A stretch of DNA of 64,000 nucleotides from Sanguinoderma infundibulare (Eukaryota; Basidiomycota; Agaricomycetes; Polyporales; Polyporaceae), in contig JAVLRN010000003.1 in the NCBI GenBank assembly GCA_032821775.1, positions 2,542,001 through 2,606,000 on the forward strand, read 5' to 3'. The translations under genes and the position numbers were made by a program. The notes under the pieces were generated by a model. That model was not told the DNA's origin and made no database searches. It worked only from the letters and a program-made list of their open reading frames with translations. Below are positions 11,872-23,844 of the stretch, in pieces. Every line of letters starts with the position of its first letter. Position 1 is the first letter of the stretch.

Positions 11872-12234
11872 CAACAACCGAGGAAGAGATGCTGAAGCGT
11901 CTTCTCGAGTGCGGCAAGATTAGTGGAAGTGAGGACAACGAGGAGAGCATTCAGAAACGCATCCGTATGTCCATTTATACCCGAACGGCTGCCTGGTCAC
12001 TGCTCAGCCTTTCAGAATGCAAACCATGCCCGTTATTGAGCACTACACTACAGGAGGCAAGGTTGTGACTGTACATCTGATTCGCAACCCTACATGGCTT
12101 CGTGACTGACCATGCCACTTTATAAGATCGATGCGACGGTTACCATTGACGACGAGGTCCACGAGAAAGCTAAGTCGGTAGTTTTAAAGACATTCGCCAG
12201 GGAGCTCAGCGCCAGCCATAACATCACTGCATGA
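11872..12234 (+). pseudogene. URA6: C-terminal fragment of UMP-CMP kinase (URA6-like), truncated
   Basis: UMP-CMP kinase phosphorylates UMP and CMP with ATP. Only the C-terminal third is present. TEEEMLKRLLECGKISGS corresponds to the LID region, then MQTMPVIEHYTTGGK and, after an intron, IDATVTIDDEVHEKAKSVV and a stop at 12232-12234. The P-loop (GGPGSGKGT type), the NMP-binding region and any start codon are missing. In the LID the family has SGR followed by x-D-D; here SGS-ED reads one residue short and lacks the arginine. The first internal junction (around 11970-12015) does not splice cleanly in frame. Together these point to a relic, although an assembly fault could give the same picture. 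Confidence 0.65.
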
Positions 12235-13049
12235 AGCGTTGATCAGGACAATATAGATAGCAGTATATACCATGGGCGGAGCGCGTTAATCTACGTTTTT
12301 CGTGAAGTTTTCTACAACAATATGGACGATGTAGTGCATGTCAGGGCGTCTCTCGTGCTCATCTGGAGTAAATAAGTATATTGGCGTAATGAGACTTCAG
12401 ACGTATAAGGAGAATCCGGCGGTATCGTCCACCGGATACGCTGCTGTACAAGTCGCCTTGCCGCTAGTAGTTATCGTAAGGACGTCTCCGTCGGAACAGA
12501 CGAGGTGGGCATGGCCCGTCGATGTCATCCTGATATTACAGCTACTGTTAGGAGAGAGAAGAACAAGCGAAAAAGCAGACATTCACTGGCTCCCTTTCCC
12601 AAGCACTGCATCGCATATACTCGACAACTGTCGGGCCGTTACCGTCAGTGACGACTCTGCCGTTCTCGTCGTATCTGAGAGCAACGTGCACCGCGCCGTC
12701 GCGGTACGCAGCGCCAGGACGGCACCAACTTTGTCCGCAAACGCTGTACGGGTGACCTCGAAGTCCATCTGATAACTCAGGTCCGTCATTGGTCTGAGCA
12801 GTGACGACTCAAGTGGGAGTTGGATAGTGACATGAGCCACGGCGGCTGTTTGCGCGCAGTGGGGGCAGGAAAAAGGCGCTCATCCTCGTCGGAGCGGTGC
12901 ATTGAGCTCGATTGAGGCTCTCCTTCTCCCTTAACTTGCCATTTCCTCGACCTGCTCTGCACCATCTTTGGGGGGTTCATTTCAGAACACTCCGTGTTTA
13001 GCTAGGGCGACCGACTGACCAGTGGCCTTACTCACGACTGCGCACTTCT
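12235..13049. other. Intergenic region with unassigned coding-like sequence
   Basis: This 815-bp interval precedes VPS26. On the minus strand between about 12,830 and 12,580 there is coding-like sequence, for example AVHVALRYDENGRVVTDGNG in one frame and IQLPLESSLLRPMTDLSYQM in another. I could not join these into a start-to-stop gene and recognise no family. It may be another remnant next to the truncated pair at 11.5-12.2 kb. Confidence 0.3.
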
Positions 13050-14357
13050 ATGGCCGCCTACTTCTTCGCATCCCCGGTTGATGTGGACATCCGGCTGGAG
13101 GGAGAGGATGACAGGAAGAAGGTTGAAATCAAGGCGGACAAGGAGAAGATGATCTCCTGTCCGGTCTATTACGACGGCGAGTCTGTCTCCGGTCAGGTGT
13201 GTTTCCGTCTTCACACCTCCACGCGTCTGGGGAATGACGCCACCTGTGTACCTCGAGAATCTCTGACATTACGCGCAGGTGACTATACGGGTACGCGACG
13301 GCAAGAAGCTCGCTCATGAGGGGATTAAGGTCGAGTTTGTGGGGAGCATTGGTGCGCAGCATGCGGTCTTCTTCCTATGCCTATACCTAAACGCTGCTTT
13401 ACTAGAACTCTTCTACGACCGGGGACACCACCATGAGTTTCTCTCATTATCGCAAGAGCTAGCGGCACCAGGAGAGATGCGGCAAGCCCAGACATATGAC
13501 TTCCTCTTCAAGAACGTGGAGAAGCAGTTTGAGAGTTACCACGGCATCAATGTCAAGCTGAGGTGTGCGCTCGCTGACAACCCCCTCTGCGCTCGTTTCG
13601 AGCTCATGTTTCCGCCTTCATTGCTGCAGGTATCTCGTCAAGGTGACCATCTCAAGAAGGATCGCCGACGTGACGAAGGAGAAGGACCTTTGGGTACACT
13701 CGTACCGTATGCCGCCTGACAGCAACAACTCCATCAAGATGGAGGTCGGAATCGAGGACTGTCTGCACATAGAGTTCGAGTACAACAAGTCCAAGTGCGT
13801 TTCACATCCTGTCTTCACCCTTCCACTCCGGCGCATTGCACGCACCCTTCTTGTTCGCCTTTCCGATTTGTTTTGGTTGTTCATATGCGTGCAGATACCA
13901 CCTGAAGGACGTCATCGTCGGCAAGATCTACTTCCTTCTCGTGCGCATCAAGATCAAGCACATGGAGCTCTCCATCATCCGTCGCGAAACGACTGGTTCG
14001 CCGCCAAACCAGTACAACGAGAGCGAGACGATTACCAAGTTCGAAATCATGGATGGTGCCCCTGTACGAGGTGAGTCCGCCCGATGTCTTCGTCGTTGGA
14101 GATATGCGTATATATCGTCCATCGATCTAGGCGAGACGATCCCCATACGACTCTTCCTGGGCGGCTTCGACCTCACGCCGACGTTCCGCGATGTGAACAA
14201 GAAGTTCAGCACGCGATATTACCTCAACCTCGTCCTCATTGATGAGGAGAACCGGCGATACTTCAAGCAGCAGGAGATCACTATCTTCCGGATACCAGAA
14301 GTACGTATCTTTCATTGGGTGTGGCATCCTGAAGAGCTGACGCTTTTGCAGAACTGA
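13050..14357 (+). CDS. VPS26: Retromer subunit Vps26
   Basis: Vps26 is the arrestin-like subunit of the retromer cargo-selective complex (with Vps35 and Vps29), which returns receptors from endosomes to the Golgi. Seven exons join in phase: 13050-13196, 13279-13351, 13406-13562, 13630-13794, 13895-14070, 14131-14300 and 14352-14357, giving 297 aa, the family length. Highly conserved stretches include [46 protein letters not shown] and IPIRLFLGGFDLTPT, with the closing QQEITIFRIPEN. The final exon encodes only Asn plus the stop codon. It is convergent with POL32. Confidence 0.96.
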
Positions 14358-14823
14358 TGCGGACTTTGTACTATGTATCTGTACTTAATGCCTATTCCTA
14401 TGAGCTTTTGCGCCCTATTTCTCGCCTGCGACGATCTCCCCTGTTGTTGCGGGGTGGTGTTTGCCAGCCATATAACGGACTGGTAATCAGCTCTTCGGCG
14501 ACGCCCTGCTTCAGTGACCGCGGAACAGACCGAGCGCGATATCTCCAGTGCAAGTCTCATTGGAGCAGCCATACGTCATCGACTGGGACTCCTGCGAGCA
14601 CTCCAGAGTGAAGTCGAGCTGTCCATCCTCACCTCGAGGTTTAAAGTCGTTTTAAACAATGATCATAAGAGGTTCTAAGGAACACCTAGGGTACAGATGG
14701 CGACACAATGGCTTCGCCAATGTAAAGCGTGGGGGTCGCCGCACACCAAAATAATATTGGCATCCAGCCATTGCGCGTCCAACAAATAGCATAAGTATAT
14801 CCAGGCAGACACATCCTCCCCCG
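14358..14823. other. Convergent gap between VPS26 and POL32
   Basis: This 466-bp interval separates the two stop codons. I see no gene, repeat or RNA element; it should hold both 3' untranslated regions. Confidence 0.35.
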
Positions 14824-16937
14824 CTACTTCTTGGGCTTCCCAAAGAAATCCTTCAGGTTCTTTGAGCTCCCCTGCGCCGAAGGCTTTGAACCCGCGCTCT
14901 TCTTGACGCTGCTCGAGCGCGCGACGGGTTTTGGCTTTGGTGCGCTCTCTTTCTCGGTATTATCCGCCTTTTTAGTCTTCGCCCCCGCCGACACCTTCTT
15001 TGCTTTCGCGGCCTTCTTTGCCTCCTCCTCCTTCGCCGCCTCCTCTTCGTCCACGGACTCATACTCGTAGTAGTCCTGTGTCACTGCAAGCGGCAGACGG
15101 TCATTAGTACATGTCGCTGCCCTAGCCGATGATAACGAGGCCAAACGTACCCATGTACCCCTTCGCATCCGTCGTGATACGCTGCTTCTTGACCTGCTTC
15201 TTCTTCAGGCCGTTGCGCCCGACGAGCACAGGCTGCTTCGGCACCCTCTTCTTGGGCTGCTTCTTCGGCTTGGGCACGTCCTCTTCCTCCATGCCCTCGT
15301 CATCGTCCCGCTCCGGTTCCGAGGAGGGAACGGGCTCTGGCTCTGAGGTAGCCATCTCGACGTCCTCATCGCTCGGGACCGCGGGTTCGGCATTGGGCCT
15401 TGGTTGGGGGCGGCCCTTGGAGGCCATTTCGACTTCGGCTGTAGCGGTAATAGGTACCGATCGTCAGCAATGTAACAAAGAGAAAGGAGGGAGAGCTGAG
15501 GGAGATGGTCTAAGAGCCAGGTGCGCTCACCATCGTCCATATCCATCATAGCGCGCAAGCTTCGCTCTGCGTCGGATTCGAAGGCCTTGGCAACGATGGA
15601 TGCCCTGGACTTGCCCTTGCCCTTTGGTATAGGTTGGGGAACATCATCCTCATCATCGGACACGACGCGGTTCTTCCTGAGCTTGATATCTTTCACGGGA
15701 GGAGGCTTGGGTTGTTCCTCCTTCACCTGCGGCTTCTCTTCCGTGTCAGACATTGGTGGGGGCGCAGCTTTGCGCTTCACGCCGCGCTATGATGCAAGTT
15801 GTTTCAACACCCAGTGGCCGCAGCGCGTGAATGGCGAGTGGAATAACTTACCTTGCTGTCGTCCTTTGGTGACTCGCTTTCCGATTTGGTCGGTGTCGTC
15901 TGCTTGACCTTGCGCAGAGGAGCCTCTTCCTTCTTCACCTTGACATCTTTCTCCTTCTTCTTCTCCGCCTCGGGCGTCTTCTTGGCCTTGCTCCAGTCGA
16001 GCTTGCCGGATGCCTTAGGTTTGATTGTGTTTGCCTTCTCCTTTTCGTTCTCTGCCGGCTTGGTATCTTCGCTCTTTGCCTTGAGAGTTGGTTTACGAGA
16101 TACAGGTTCCGGGACTCTGGATGAAGATGCGATGGGGGGAGGAACTTTGCCGATCTGGGTAGCACGTTATAATGGATACACCGCAGGATACAAGGAGTGA
16201 CTTACGCGAACGTCTGGGCCGACGACACGACCGAGGGCAATAGAGGAAGTGGGAGCGTCAACAGCGTCTGCTTTGTAGACGATGAAAGATGGATCGCATA
16301 TAAGACCAGCATCCTAGCAAGACACATAAGCGCGGAGGCAAGAGGGATTTGTAGGCAGCGACATACCGTGAGAGGCGACGGGCTCAGGCAGTACACGTGT
16401 ATTGAGAAGATACGGGTGTACTTGGACTTTGCGCCTAGTAGAGAAGGGGTATGTGGCGGATGATTGCAGCTGGAAGCGCGACGGCGTACCTTCGAGGTCG
16501 TTCTTGCCTACAAGGGTCATGGTGGTTATGGGCACCTCCTCGTCATCCTCCTCCCCAATCTCAGCTGTTTCCGAGTCCACATCCATACTGTCTTCTGTGG
16601 CATGAGTGGAGCCATTCGGCTTCGCGCGTGGCTGCGGGAACAGTTCGCCCGAGACGAGGTATGTGGCAAAGGAGCGCGTGTCGGGGCTGGTGGAATTACT
16701 GTGGAACTTGGCCAACTCGCTGCGGAACGGAGGTTGAGCATAAAGTCGCGAAAAATACGCGTCCATCTCACTTCTTTGCAACGTTTACATGGAGGCCGAA
16801 TTGGCGGCTCAGTGACCGGAAAGTCACCTAGTATGCCAGGTGAACATGATGAGAACTCTGAGGGTAAGTAAGTGGTGACTCACGACATTCTTGTCTATGT
16901 AAATCTGCTTCGTGAGGTAGTCGTCAACGACAGGCAT
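14824..16937 (-). CDS. POL32: DNA polymerase delta subunit 3 (Pol32/Cdc27)
   Basis: Pol32 is a non-catalytic subunit of DNA polymerase delta that links the enzyme to PCNA and supports break-induced replication. The ATG at 16937 opens a short exon (16937-16884) reading MPVVDDYLTKQIYIDKNV, joined to VTFRSLSRQFGLHVNVAKN and ELAKFHSNSTSPDT, the winged-helix N-terminus typical of the family. The remainder is Lys/Glu/Pro-rich and disordered. The end, SSKNLKDFFGKPKK, is a C-terminal PCNA-interacting motif, although its first position is Ser rather than the canonical Gln. The stop is at 14824-14826. Several introns of about 50 nt split the gene. It is divergent from the adenylate-forming reductase gene. 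Confidence 0.87.
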
Positions 16938-17664
16938 GTTTTGGATGATGAGGACAGTAAGGAGGAGCACGGAATGCGGCGGTGGCAAGCGACGCGCTGG
17001 AAAGCACGCGTCGGACCCGTGACCTCGGCTACGCGTCTGCCACTCACAGGAGCGCCTTTACGAGTCCCTGAGTCCAACCTCCTTCTGGTCACATCCTCTC
17101 ATTAGTCTGGACATCGGATATACGTCTTTTCTAGTTTTATTCCTCCAAGCCTTGTACTGTGGTAGCTCGGGCGACCTACCATCCACATGCAAACTTATTC
17201 AACTTCCAGTTAGCTTGAATTGCGCCTGTTTGAAGACACGCTACTTCCCACCGCACGCTTCGATTTGAGGAGCGATTTCCAGGTGCGAGGGGAGCCTGGT
17301 TCCTCGGTTGGAATCCGGTATGCGAACTGACCCTTATTCGACTCGACCTTCTAGAGGAATGAGTCGGGAGGAGCAGATTGCAAAACGGTGGGCCTTCCGA
17401 AAAAAATATTCGTTCAGCTCGCCTGCTTAACTGAGCACGATCCGATCCACAATTTGACAGTCTGGGGACATGCCCACCCTCCGCGGACCCGGCCGAATCT
17501 TTTCTCGCAGGGCCTACGGTTTTGCAATCAGCCGTGTGTGGCTCCTGTGTGATAACGCGGTCATCCGTACCTTCAAAAACTATATAATTGTCGTGATCGC
17601 CCACGCTGACGGTCCTTTGACTGCCTCAGCCTGAGTCTCTTTCGTCCTCCAGCTAGGGCTTGCG
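16938..17664. promoter_or_regulatory. Divergent promoter region between POL32 and the A-T-R reductase
   Basis: A 727-bp interval lies between two start codons pointing outward. Apart from the TATA-like box at 17581, I see no gene or repeat. Confidence 0.4.
17581..17587 (+). promoter_or_regulatory. TATA-like box of the adenylate-forming reductase gene
   Basis: TATATAA lies 78 bp before the ATG at 17665, a plausible distance for a core promoter with a short leader. Assigned by sequence only. Confidence 0.45.
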
Positions 17665-20600
17665 ATGACCCTCATGCCGACTTTCCGTTCCCCTCGCGAG
17701 CTTGTTTTCTCGGGGGAGTTGACTGTTCCCGAGCTATTCGAGTGGAACGCAAGGGAGAACCCGGACTACCCGCTTTACCGATTTCACGACGGACAGAGGG
17801 TCAACACCATCACTTACGCCCAAGCCGTCAAGGGAATTCGACGGGCAGCTCGGTACGTCAAGTCCCATATCGCGACACCCCAGATCGTCGCCGTCATCGC
17901 AAATGCAGGTCAGTATGAATTCCATTCATTTTGCCAACTCAGCAGACAATGTTTCTGTCTAGACACAATCACTTACGCAATAACGCAATTGGGCATCATG
18001 CGCGCCGGGTACACCATGTTCCTCATTTCTCCCCGCAATGTCCCTCTCGCCGTGGTGGACATGCTACGCAAGACAGACTGTCGTCATCTACTCTTGTCCC
18101 AGGACGGTCCAATACAAAGTCTGGTCCAGGCAGCATTAGAGGAAGTAGATGGTGTCAGTTTGCACGAGATGCCGTCCTTCGAGACATTGTTCCCCACAGA
18201 AGCACCAATAGATGAGAACAGCACGGAGGACTTGCCCACCCGGTTTGACAGGAATGGTTTGGCGATGATTTTACACTCATCTGGTGAGCGTCCAATAGAA
18301 ATGTGCGCGCTATGAAGTTGGACTCAATCCTTTTATTCGCATAGGTTCTACGAATCACCCGAAACCTATCCGCTGGACGCACAAGAGGATGGCCCATTGG
18401 ACAACTACGATATGTGAGTGCTGTCAGATACTCTCCTTATGCCTCCCTTCTGACCATGCGTTCGCCAGGGCACGGAGAGCTAGATCTTTCCCAAGCGTCT
18501 ATGAGTGTCCACGGTTCACCGATGTTCCATTCTATTGGCGTCATGATGTATTGCCTGGCGGTGAGGCGCTCCTGTCCTTGCCCTATACCCATTCCAAACG
18601 ATCATAGGCGAACCACGGTATGCCGCTCGGGGTATTCCCGCCATCATCGCCGCCCACTTTTCCTACCCCCGAGAACGTCTTCGATGGTATCGTCAAGACG
18701 TCGTCGGAATACGTCATGACCGCTCCTGCTCTGGTTGAGGTATGCCCCCGTCGGACCGCCGAGATGGATGTGTTGATAAAAGACATCATAGTTGTGGGCA
18801 CGAGATCCCGCGAAGGTCCGGCACATGCAAACCATGAAAGGGATCGTAAGTCCAGTAATCACCGACCTCTTTGAGTACCCTTAATGCTGCAGCTCAGATG
18901 TTCGGAGGTGCGCCATTGGACCAAAGCGTCGGTGACGCTCTAGCATCCCGTGGAACCGCTCTCTATTCGTTCTACGGCAGGTGAGGATCTTGGTAACTTG
19001 CGCGTCTGTGTAACGTGTGTACTCACATACGCCAAAAGCACAGAAATAGGCGCAATGGCCATGTATTTCCCCGGTGAGTTCATTTTTCCACAGCTGAACG
19101 ATATTGATGGATTGATGCTATCCATATCGACAGTCAATGCTGGAATGGACTGGGCCTACTTCCCACTGAATCCTATGCATGACCAGAGGTTGGTCGATGC
19201 GGGAGAAGGTCGTTTTGAGGTTATCGTCGTCGTGAGTCATCAAATCTTCAGGGGCAAATGATGGATTTGAGCTATTCTTTCGTGTCAGTCTGACCCGGAC
19301 ATTCCGCTGCCGATAGTGAACACGAAGTTTGAGGGGAAGGACGCATACGCGACGAACGACATCCTCGAGCCGCATCCCACTCGTCCTGGTTGGTACAAAT
19401 ATCACGGACGTTTGGACGATCAGATAATTCTATCCAATGGCGAGAAGGTGTGTGAGGTTGCACATGGGATGGTAATGGGCGATACAGTTGTTGACTTCTT
19501 CGCGTCTCATCTTCAGACAAACCCAGGCCCGCTCGGTAGGTAGCTCCTACTCATCATTGCCTGATGCATTCACCTAGTTATGCCACGTTCATTTAGAAAT
19601 CATAATCCGCGATGACCGACTCGTTCAAGGGTGTATCATGTTTGGACAGGGCAAGTTCCAAAATGGCTTGCTCGTCGAGCCAACACCAGGGTACAAGTTT
19701 GACCCTCAAGACGTCGAGAAGCTCGAAGAATACCGCAACAGGATATGGTGAGTTCGCCAGCGTGATTTAAATGTATGCTATTGATGATCGCTGAAGGAAA
19801 TCTATCGAACGCGCGAACGAGTTCGCGCCTCAACACTCGCGGCTGTTCAAGGAGGTATGGAAAGAGTGGGAAACACGTCCGTGGGCCAGTTCTCTGATGC
19901 GCTACAGATGGTTATCGTCACGTCTCCTGGGAAGCCATTCTCGTACAACATCAAGGGCTATCCTCGTCGAACATGGATACTCAAGGACTACCAGGAAGAG
20001 ATAACTGCCCTATATGCGGCTGTAGACGAAGGTGCACAGAGCGACGTTCCTTCCCCCGTTGTGTGGGACGCGAAGAGCATTCAACTGTTCTTGCGAACTG
20101 TCGTCGAGGGGGTGCTCAGGAAGTCGATACCCGACGACGCCGACTTCTTTGGGAATGGCTGCGACAGGTAGGTGCGCTTCGAACATTATCAAACTTGCCA
20201 CTGACATCCGACTGTCACTAGCCTGCAAGCCACTTGGATACGCAATACCATCCTCCGCGCACTCCGCGAGCATTCTCCTCCTTCGGCTAAGCGACTCCAG
20301 ATGAACGTCGTCTACCAGGCTCCGACGATTTCTGCACTGACCGAAGTCGTCCTTCGTGCGGCTCACAACACCGAAGTAGGCCCGGCTGCAAGCAGCGCGG
20401 ACGATCTCGTCCGCATTGCTGAGCAGTACTCGACCAACCTGCCTGCGCGCCCTCCACAGCTCCGACGGCGTGAGAGCGACAAGGACGTCGTTCTGATCAC
20501 CGGCACTACTGGTGGATTCGGCTGCGACGTCCTCGAGCACTTGCTGCGAGACAAGCGGGTGGAGCTGGTGTATGCGTTCAACAGGCCTGGGTCACAGGCG

Positions 20601-21822
20601 ATGGAGAGGCAGCTGGCGCGCTTCCGCGAGAGGTCCCTGGACGAGTCTCTTCTCTCGATCGCGAAGTTCAGGATGGTTGAGGCAGCATTGGATGTACCAG
20701 GGTTTGGGATTGAAACCCAGTTGTTGGACGAGGTGTGTTCGACATCCTGCTTCAGAAAGGCTCGCGCTCACGATTACGACGAACTGCAGATACGACACTC
20801 GGTGACGCATATCGTACACAATGGTGCGTCGACAGATTGCTAACAACTATGCAGGTTATGCTGACGTTCGAGCTCGTAGCGTGGACTGTGAACTTCAACC
20901 TTATGCTCTCGTCTTTCGAGCCCGATATGAAGGCCGTCCGGAACCTTGTCGAACTCTCCTTGGACTCTCCCTACAGTCCCTCGCCTAAGATACAGTTCAC
21001 CAGTTCGATAGGGGTCTTTGAACGTGAGTTCTGCCATCACCATCCTGACATGTCCGCGTATAACCTCGCCTTGTCTCTCCTCTAGGATGCACCATCCCGC
21101 CTCCCATTCCCGAAGTACCACTGGACCCGTCGTCCGCACTTGGCTCTGGGTACTCCGAATCCAAGTGGGTTGCAGAACAGATCCTCTACAACGTCGCAGA
21201 GCGTGCAGGCGTGCCGAGCGTGGTGGTCCGCCTCGGACAGATCAGCGGCGACAAAAGAGGCCACTGGAATGAGCGCGAATGGTTCCCCGCCCTGGTCAAG
21301 TCCACCTTGTTCACCCACTGCCTGCCAGATGTTGATGGGGTGAGTCATCTTGTCATCTCGAAGTTTCGTTAGCTCAACTGGCTTGATTGCTTGTAGGAAG
21401 CCTCATTCTTCCTCAGCTACCCTGCCGCCCGCGCGTTCGTCGAGATGCGCTCATCGTCCGAGCCGGTCCTCCACCTCGTCCATCCGCGCCCTGTCTCCTG
21501 GCATGCTGTCATCGCCCCCATCGCGCAAGAGCTCGGGGTGCCCCTCGTACCGTACGCGACCTGGCTGGCCGCGCTCGAGAAGACGGCTGAGGGAAATGCA
21601 GACGCTGCTCGGGAACACCCTGCGCTGCGTCTGCTAGACTTCTTCCGTGCCTCTGCACAGGGGAGCGGGAAGACGCCGCTTGGGCTCTGGAGATTAGGCA
21701 CGGAGAAGGCGGTCGGCGTGTCAGAGACACTTGCGAATATGCCGGAGCTTGGGGAGACGGACGTTAGACGGTGGGTTGCAGCATGGCGCGCTTCGGGATT
21801 CTTGGGTACGTTCCCGAAGTAA
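17665..21822 (+). CDS. NRPS-like adenylate-forming reductase (A-T-R)
   Basis: These multidomain enzymes activate a carboxylic acid as an acyl-AMP, load it on a carrier domain and release it by NAD(P)H reduction, usually to an aldehyde. The adenylation domain follows the ATG at 17665, with FRSPRELVFSGELTVPELFE and the phosphate-binding signature HSSGSTNHPKPIRWTHKRM spanning an intron. The carrier domain shows FFGNGCDSLQATWIRNTIL; the phosphopantetheine serine codon is split by the intron at 20168-20221. The reductase domain opens with VLITGTTGGFGCDVLEHLL, a Rossmann nucleotide-binding motif. About a dozen short introns give roughly 1,100 aa. Substrate cannot be read by eye. Lys2-type aminoadipate reductase is the main relative, but the N-terminal condensation-like part of Lys2 is absent. 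No other biosynthetic genes lie beside it. Confidence 0.88.
20168..20221 (+). other. Phase-2 intron splitting the phosphopantetheine serine codon
   Basis: The exon ends GAC AG and the next begins C CTG, so the attachment Ser of GCDSLQ forms only after splicing (GTAGGT..CACTAG, 54 nt). Confidence 0.7.
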
Positions 21823-22414
21823 CGTGGGTCCATGTCCTTTGAGCCGGCATAGTTTCGCACACATGATCACCCGTAAAGGACTTGTTGTACTAGGTAGGAA
21901 GCCCTGGCCAACGGATATCGAGTCAATGAACTCGCTAGCTGCAAACTCCCCACACTGCCGCTCACGTCCGTGAACTGTCAGGGTGCAGGTTCTTCACAAG
22001 ATGCACTCGTTCGAGAATCAGTTCGAGTACAAAATTCACTCCAGTGCAGCATAGAAACTGGAACGGCGGCCATGGGTGTTTTCAGGCATGTTTATGACAC
22101 ATACCCCGACCATCAGGGCACAGGCTGCGAAGCTGCTTGGACGAGAGTGCTAGCGTTGACATTCCGGAATCCCTTTGGTGATCGTGGCTTCTGCTTGCAC
22201 CTGTGAACCTCTACCAGCAGCTTCGATGCGCATGGAACTGATGGAAGCAATGAAGAGGTGAATCAAGGTGAATCATGCGGTCACAATACTACTACGAGCG
22301 ACCAATACATAGAATAAAAGAAGTAAACCTTCTGGGATAAACTGAATGAAAGAGCCTTGTACACATCGTTCCACAGGTCAACGATGATACGAACAGTACA
22401 TCGCAAACACATCA
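21823..22414. other. Gene-free interval downstream of the reductase
   Basis: About 590 bp with only short frames that lack coding character. No terminator, repeat or RNA element was recognised. Confidence 0.3.
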
Positions 22415-23020
22415 CTATGTAGTGTCAATGACCTTCACCTCCATCAAGCAGGTTGAGAAGGCGCTGAGCATCCGCATAGGGTCCCGCCATTGTCCCAGCC
22501 CTGTCCTCGAGTTCAATGCTAGTGACGGTGGGATACGACTCTGAGATCTTGTTGGTCGTACCAGGCGATGCATGACGTGTGTCGTGAAGCATAGCCTCGG
22601 GTTCGGCGATGGCGTTCTCCTGGTGTCGTTCTGCGGAACAAGCGCGGCGTCCTTGGTTTTCGGGACGAAAGGGTTATCGACCTCCATGAGGTCGCCTTCC
22701 TTTTTGATGATGATATCTGGGGCGAATGTAACCCTCTGGTTCCATCCGCACCCAATCGACTTGTTTCATGCAGTTGCCAGTGATGATCCTGCTCGTCGAT
22801 CTGGACTAAAGTTAGTCTCACTGCGGTCCTTTTGGCTTCCTCGTTAAATATGACCACCTGGAACAGCAAGCCAGAGGTTTAAATCTCTATAATAAAGCAA
22901 TGACACACCGCAAAGGATTAAAGTAAAACAACTTACTTACCTTGCTCTGTGTTGTAGACGAAGTTGGAGGCACGAGGCGGTTGACGCCGAAGGGTGTGCA
23001 CCGTGTGTGACGTCACGCAA
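22415..23020 (-). CDS. Possible small gene of unknown function
   Basis: On the minus strand a consensus GTAAGT donor near 22940 and a TTCCAG acceptor join, in phase, PTSSTTQSK to VVIFNEEAKRTAVRLTLVQI. A second coding-like block nearer the 3' end reads VTFAPDIIIKKEGDLMEVDN and runs to a TAG at 22415-22417. The junction between the two blocks (about 22,735-22,790) is not resolved and the start codon is unknown. I recognise no domain. It could be a young or decaying gene, or chance open sequence. Confidence 0.25.
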
Positions 23021-23844
23021 TGTTGGTAGTGAACCCCTTTCGGCTGTGGGTCATCCTATGCTTCTGCTTCCTGCCCGGTCGTTGAAATGGTTCAAATTAA
23101 CGTGCACCATGTGCGTGAAGGAACAGAACATAGGTTGGTACGGACACCGCCTTCTGTATTTGACTGTCTGACCACTGAAGCTTCCCTTTCAGCAGCATTT
23201 TTTTTTTGTCTTGGACCATTGACCATGAAAACATTCCACGTATACCCCACTGACTATGCATTTCTTTCTGCTTCATTGCACCCTTCTCCAGTCTGCGGGC
23301 TCCCTAGTCGGCTTCGCCGCACAAACAAATCTTCATCTCCTTCTCGACATCTGATCTAAACCGGTTCTCGTCAGACGGAACGACCCCCGCCGGAGTTCTC
23401 AGGATGCTCGGTACCCTGATGGCCCGACTGTTTCCCATACCGTAGTTCAGGTCAAGCCCAACACAGACCAACGTACTTTGAATGACGCATACGTGATCGC
23501 AGGCTGTAGGGCTCTATCGCAAGCAATGAATATCGCGTACGTGGACTCGCGGATCAGACCGCAGCCTCAGCTATAGTGCATGCGTCTGCTTTCTCCGTCG
23601 TTCCTCCCTGGTTCGTCCTCATGCAAATTCCGATCGGAGAGCTCGCCAGTGAGGCCGTCGGCGCATCCGTCCATTCTCTGTTCGTCCCTTCCATCGTTTT
23701 TCATGCGCATGATAATCGGTGTGCAACCCACGTATATATGACGCGTGCCATGATCCTCTCCCATCATAGAAATCCAGACTCCCATTCACGCACCTGGAAG
23801 CTACTCCCCAACTACCGCCTCTGACGATCGTCAATCAGCGCACC
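23021..23844. promoter_or_regulatory. Upstream region of the MDR oxidoreductase gene
   Basis: About 820 bp with no convincing gene. A TATATA run at 23733-23738 lies about 107 bp before the ATG at 23845 and is a possible TATA box. A poly-T tract of nine lies near 23,200. Confidence 0.3.
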
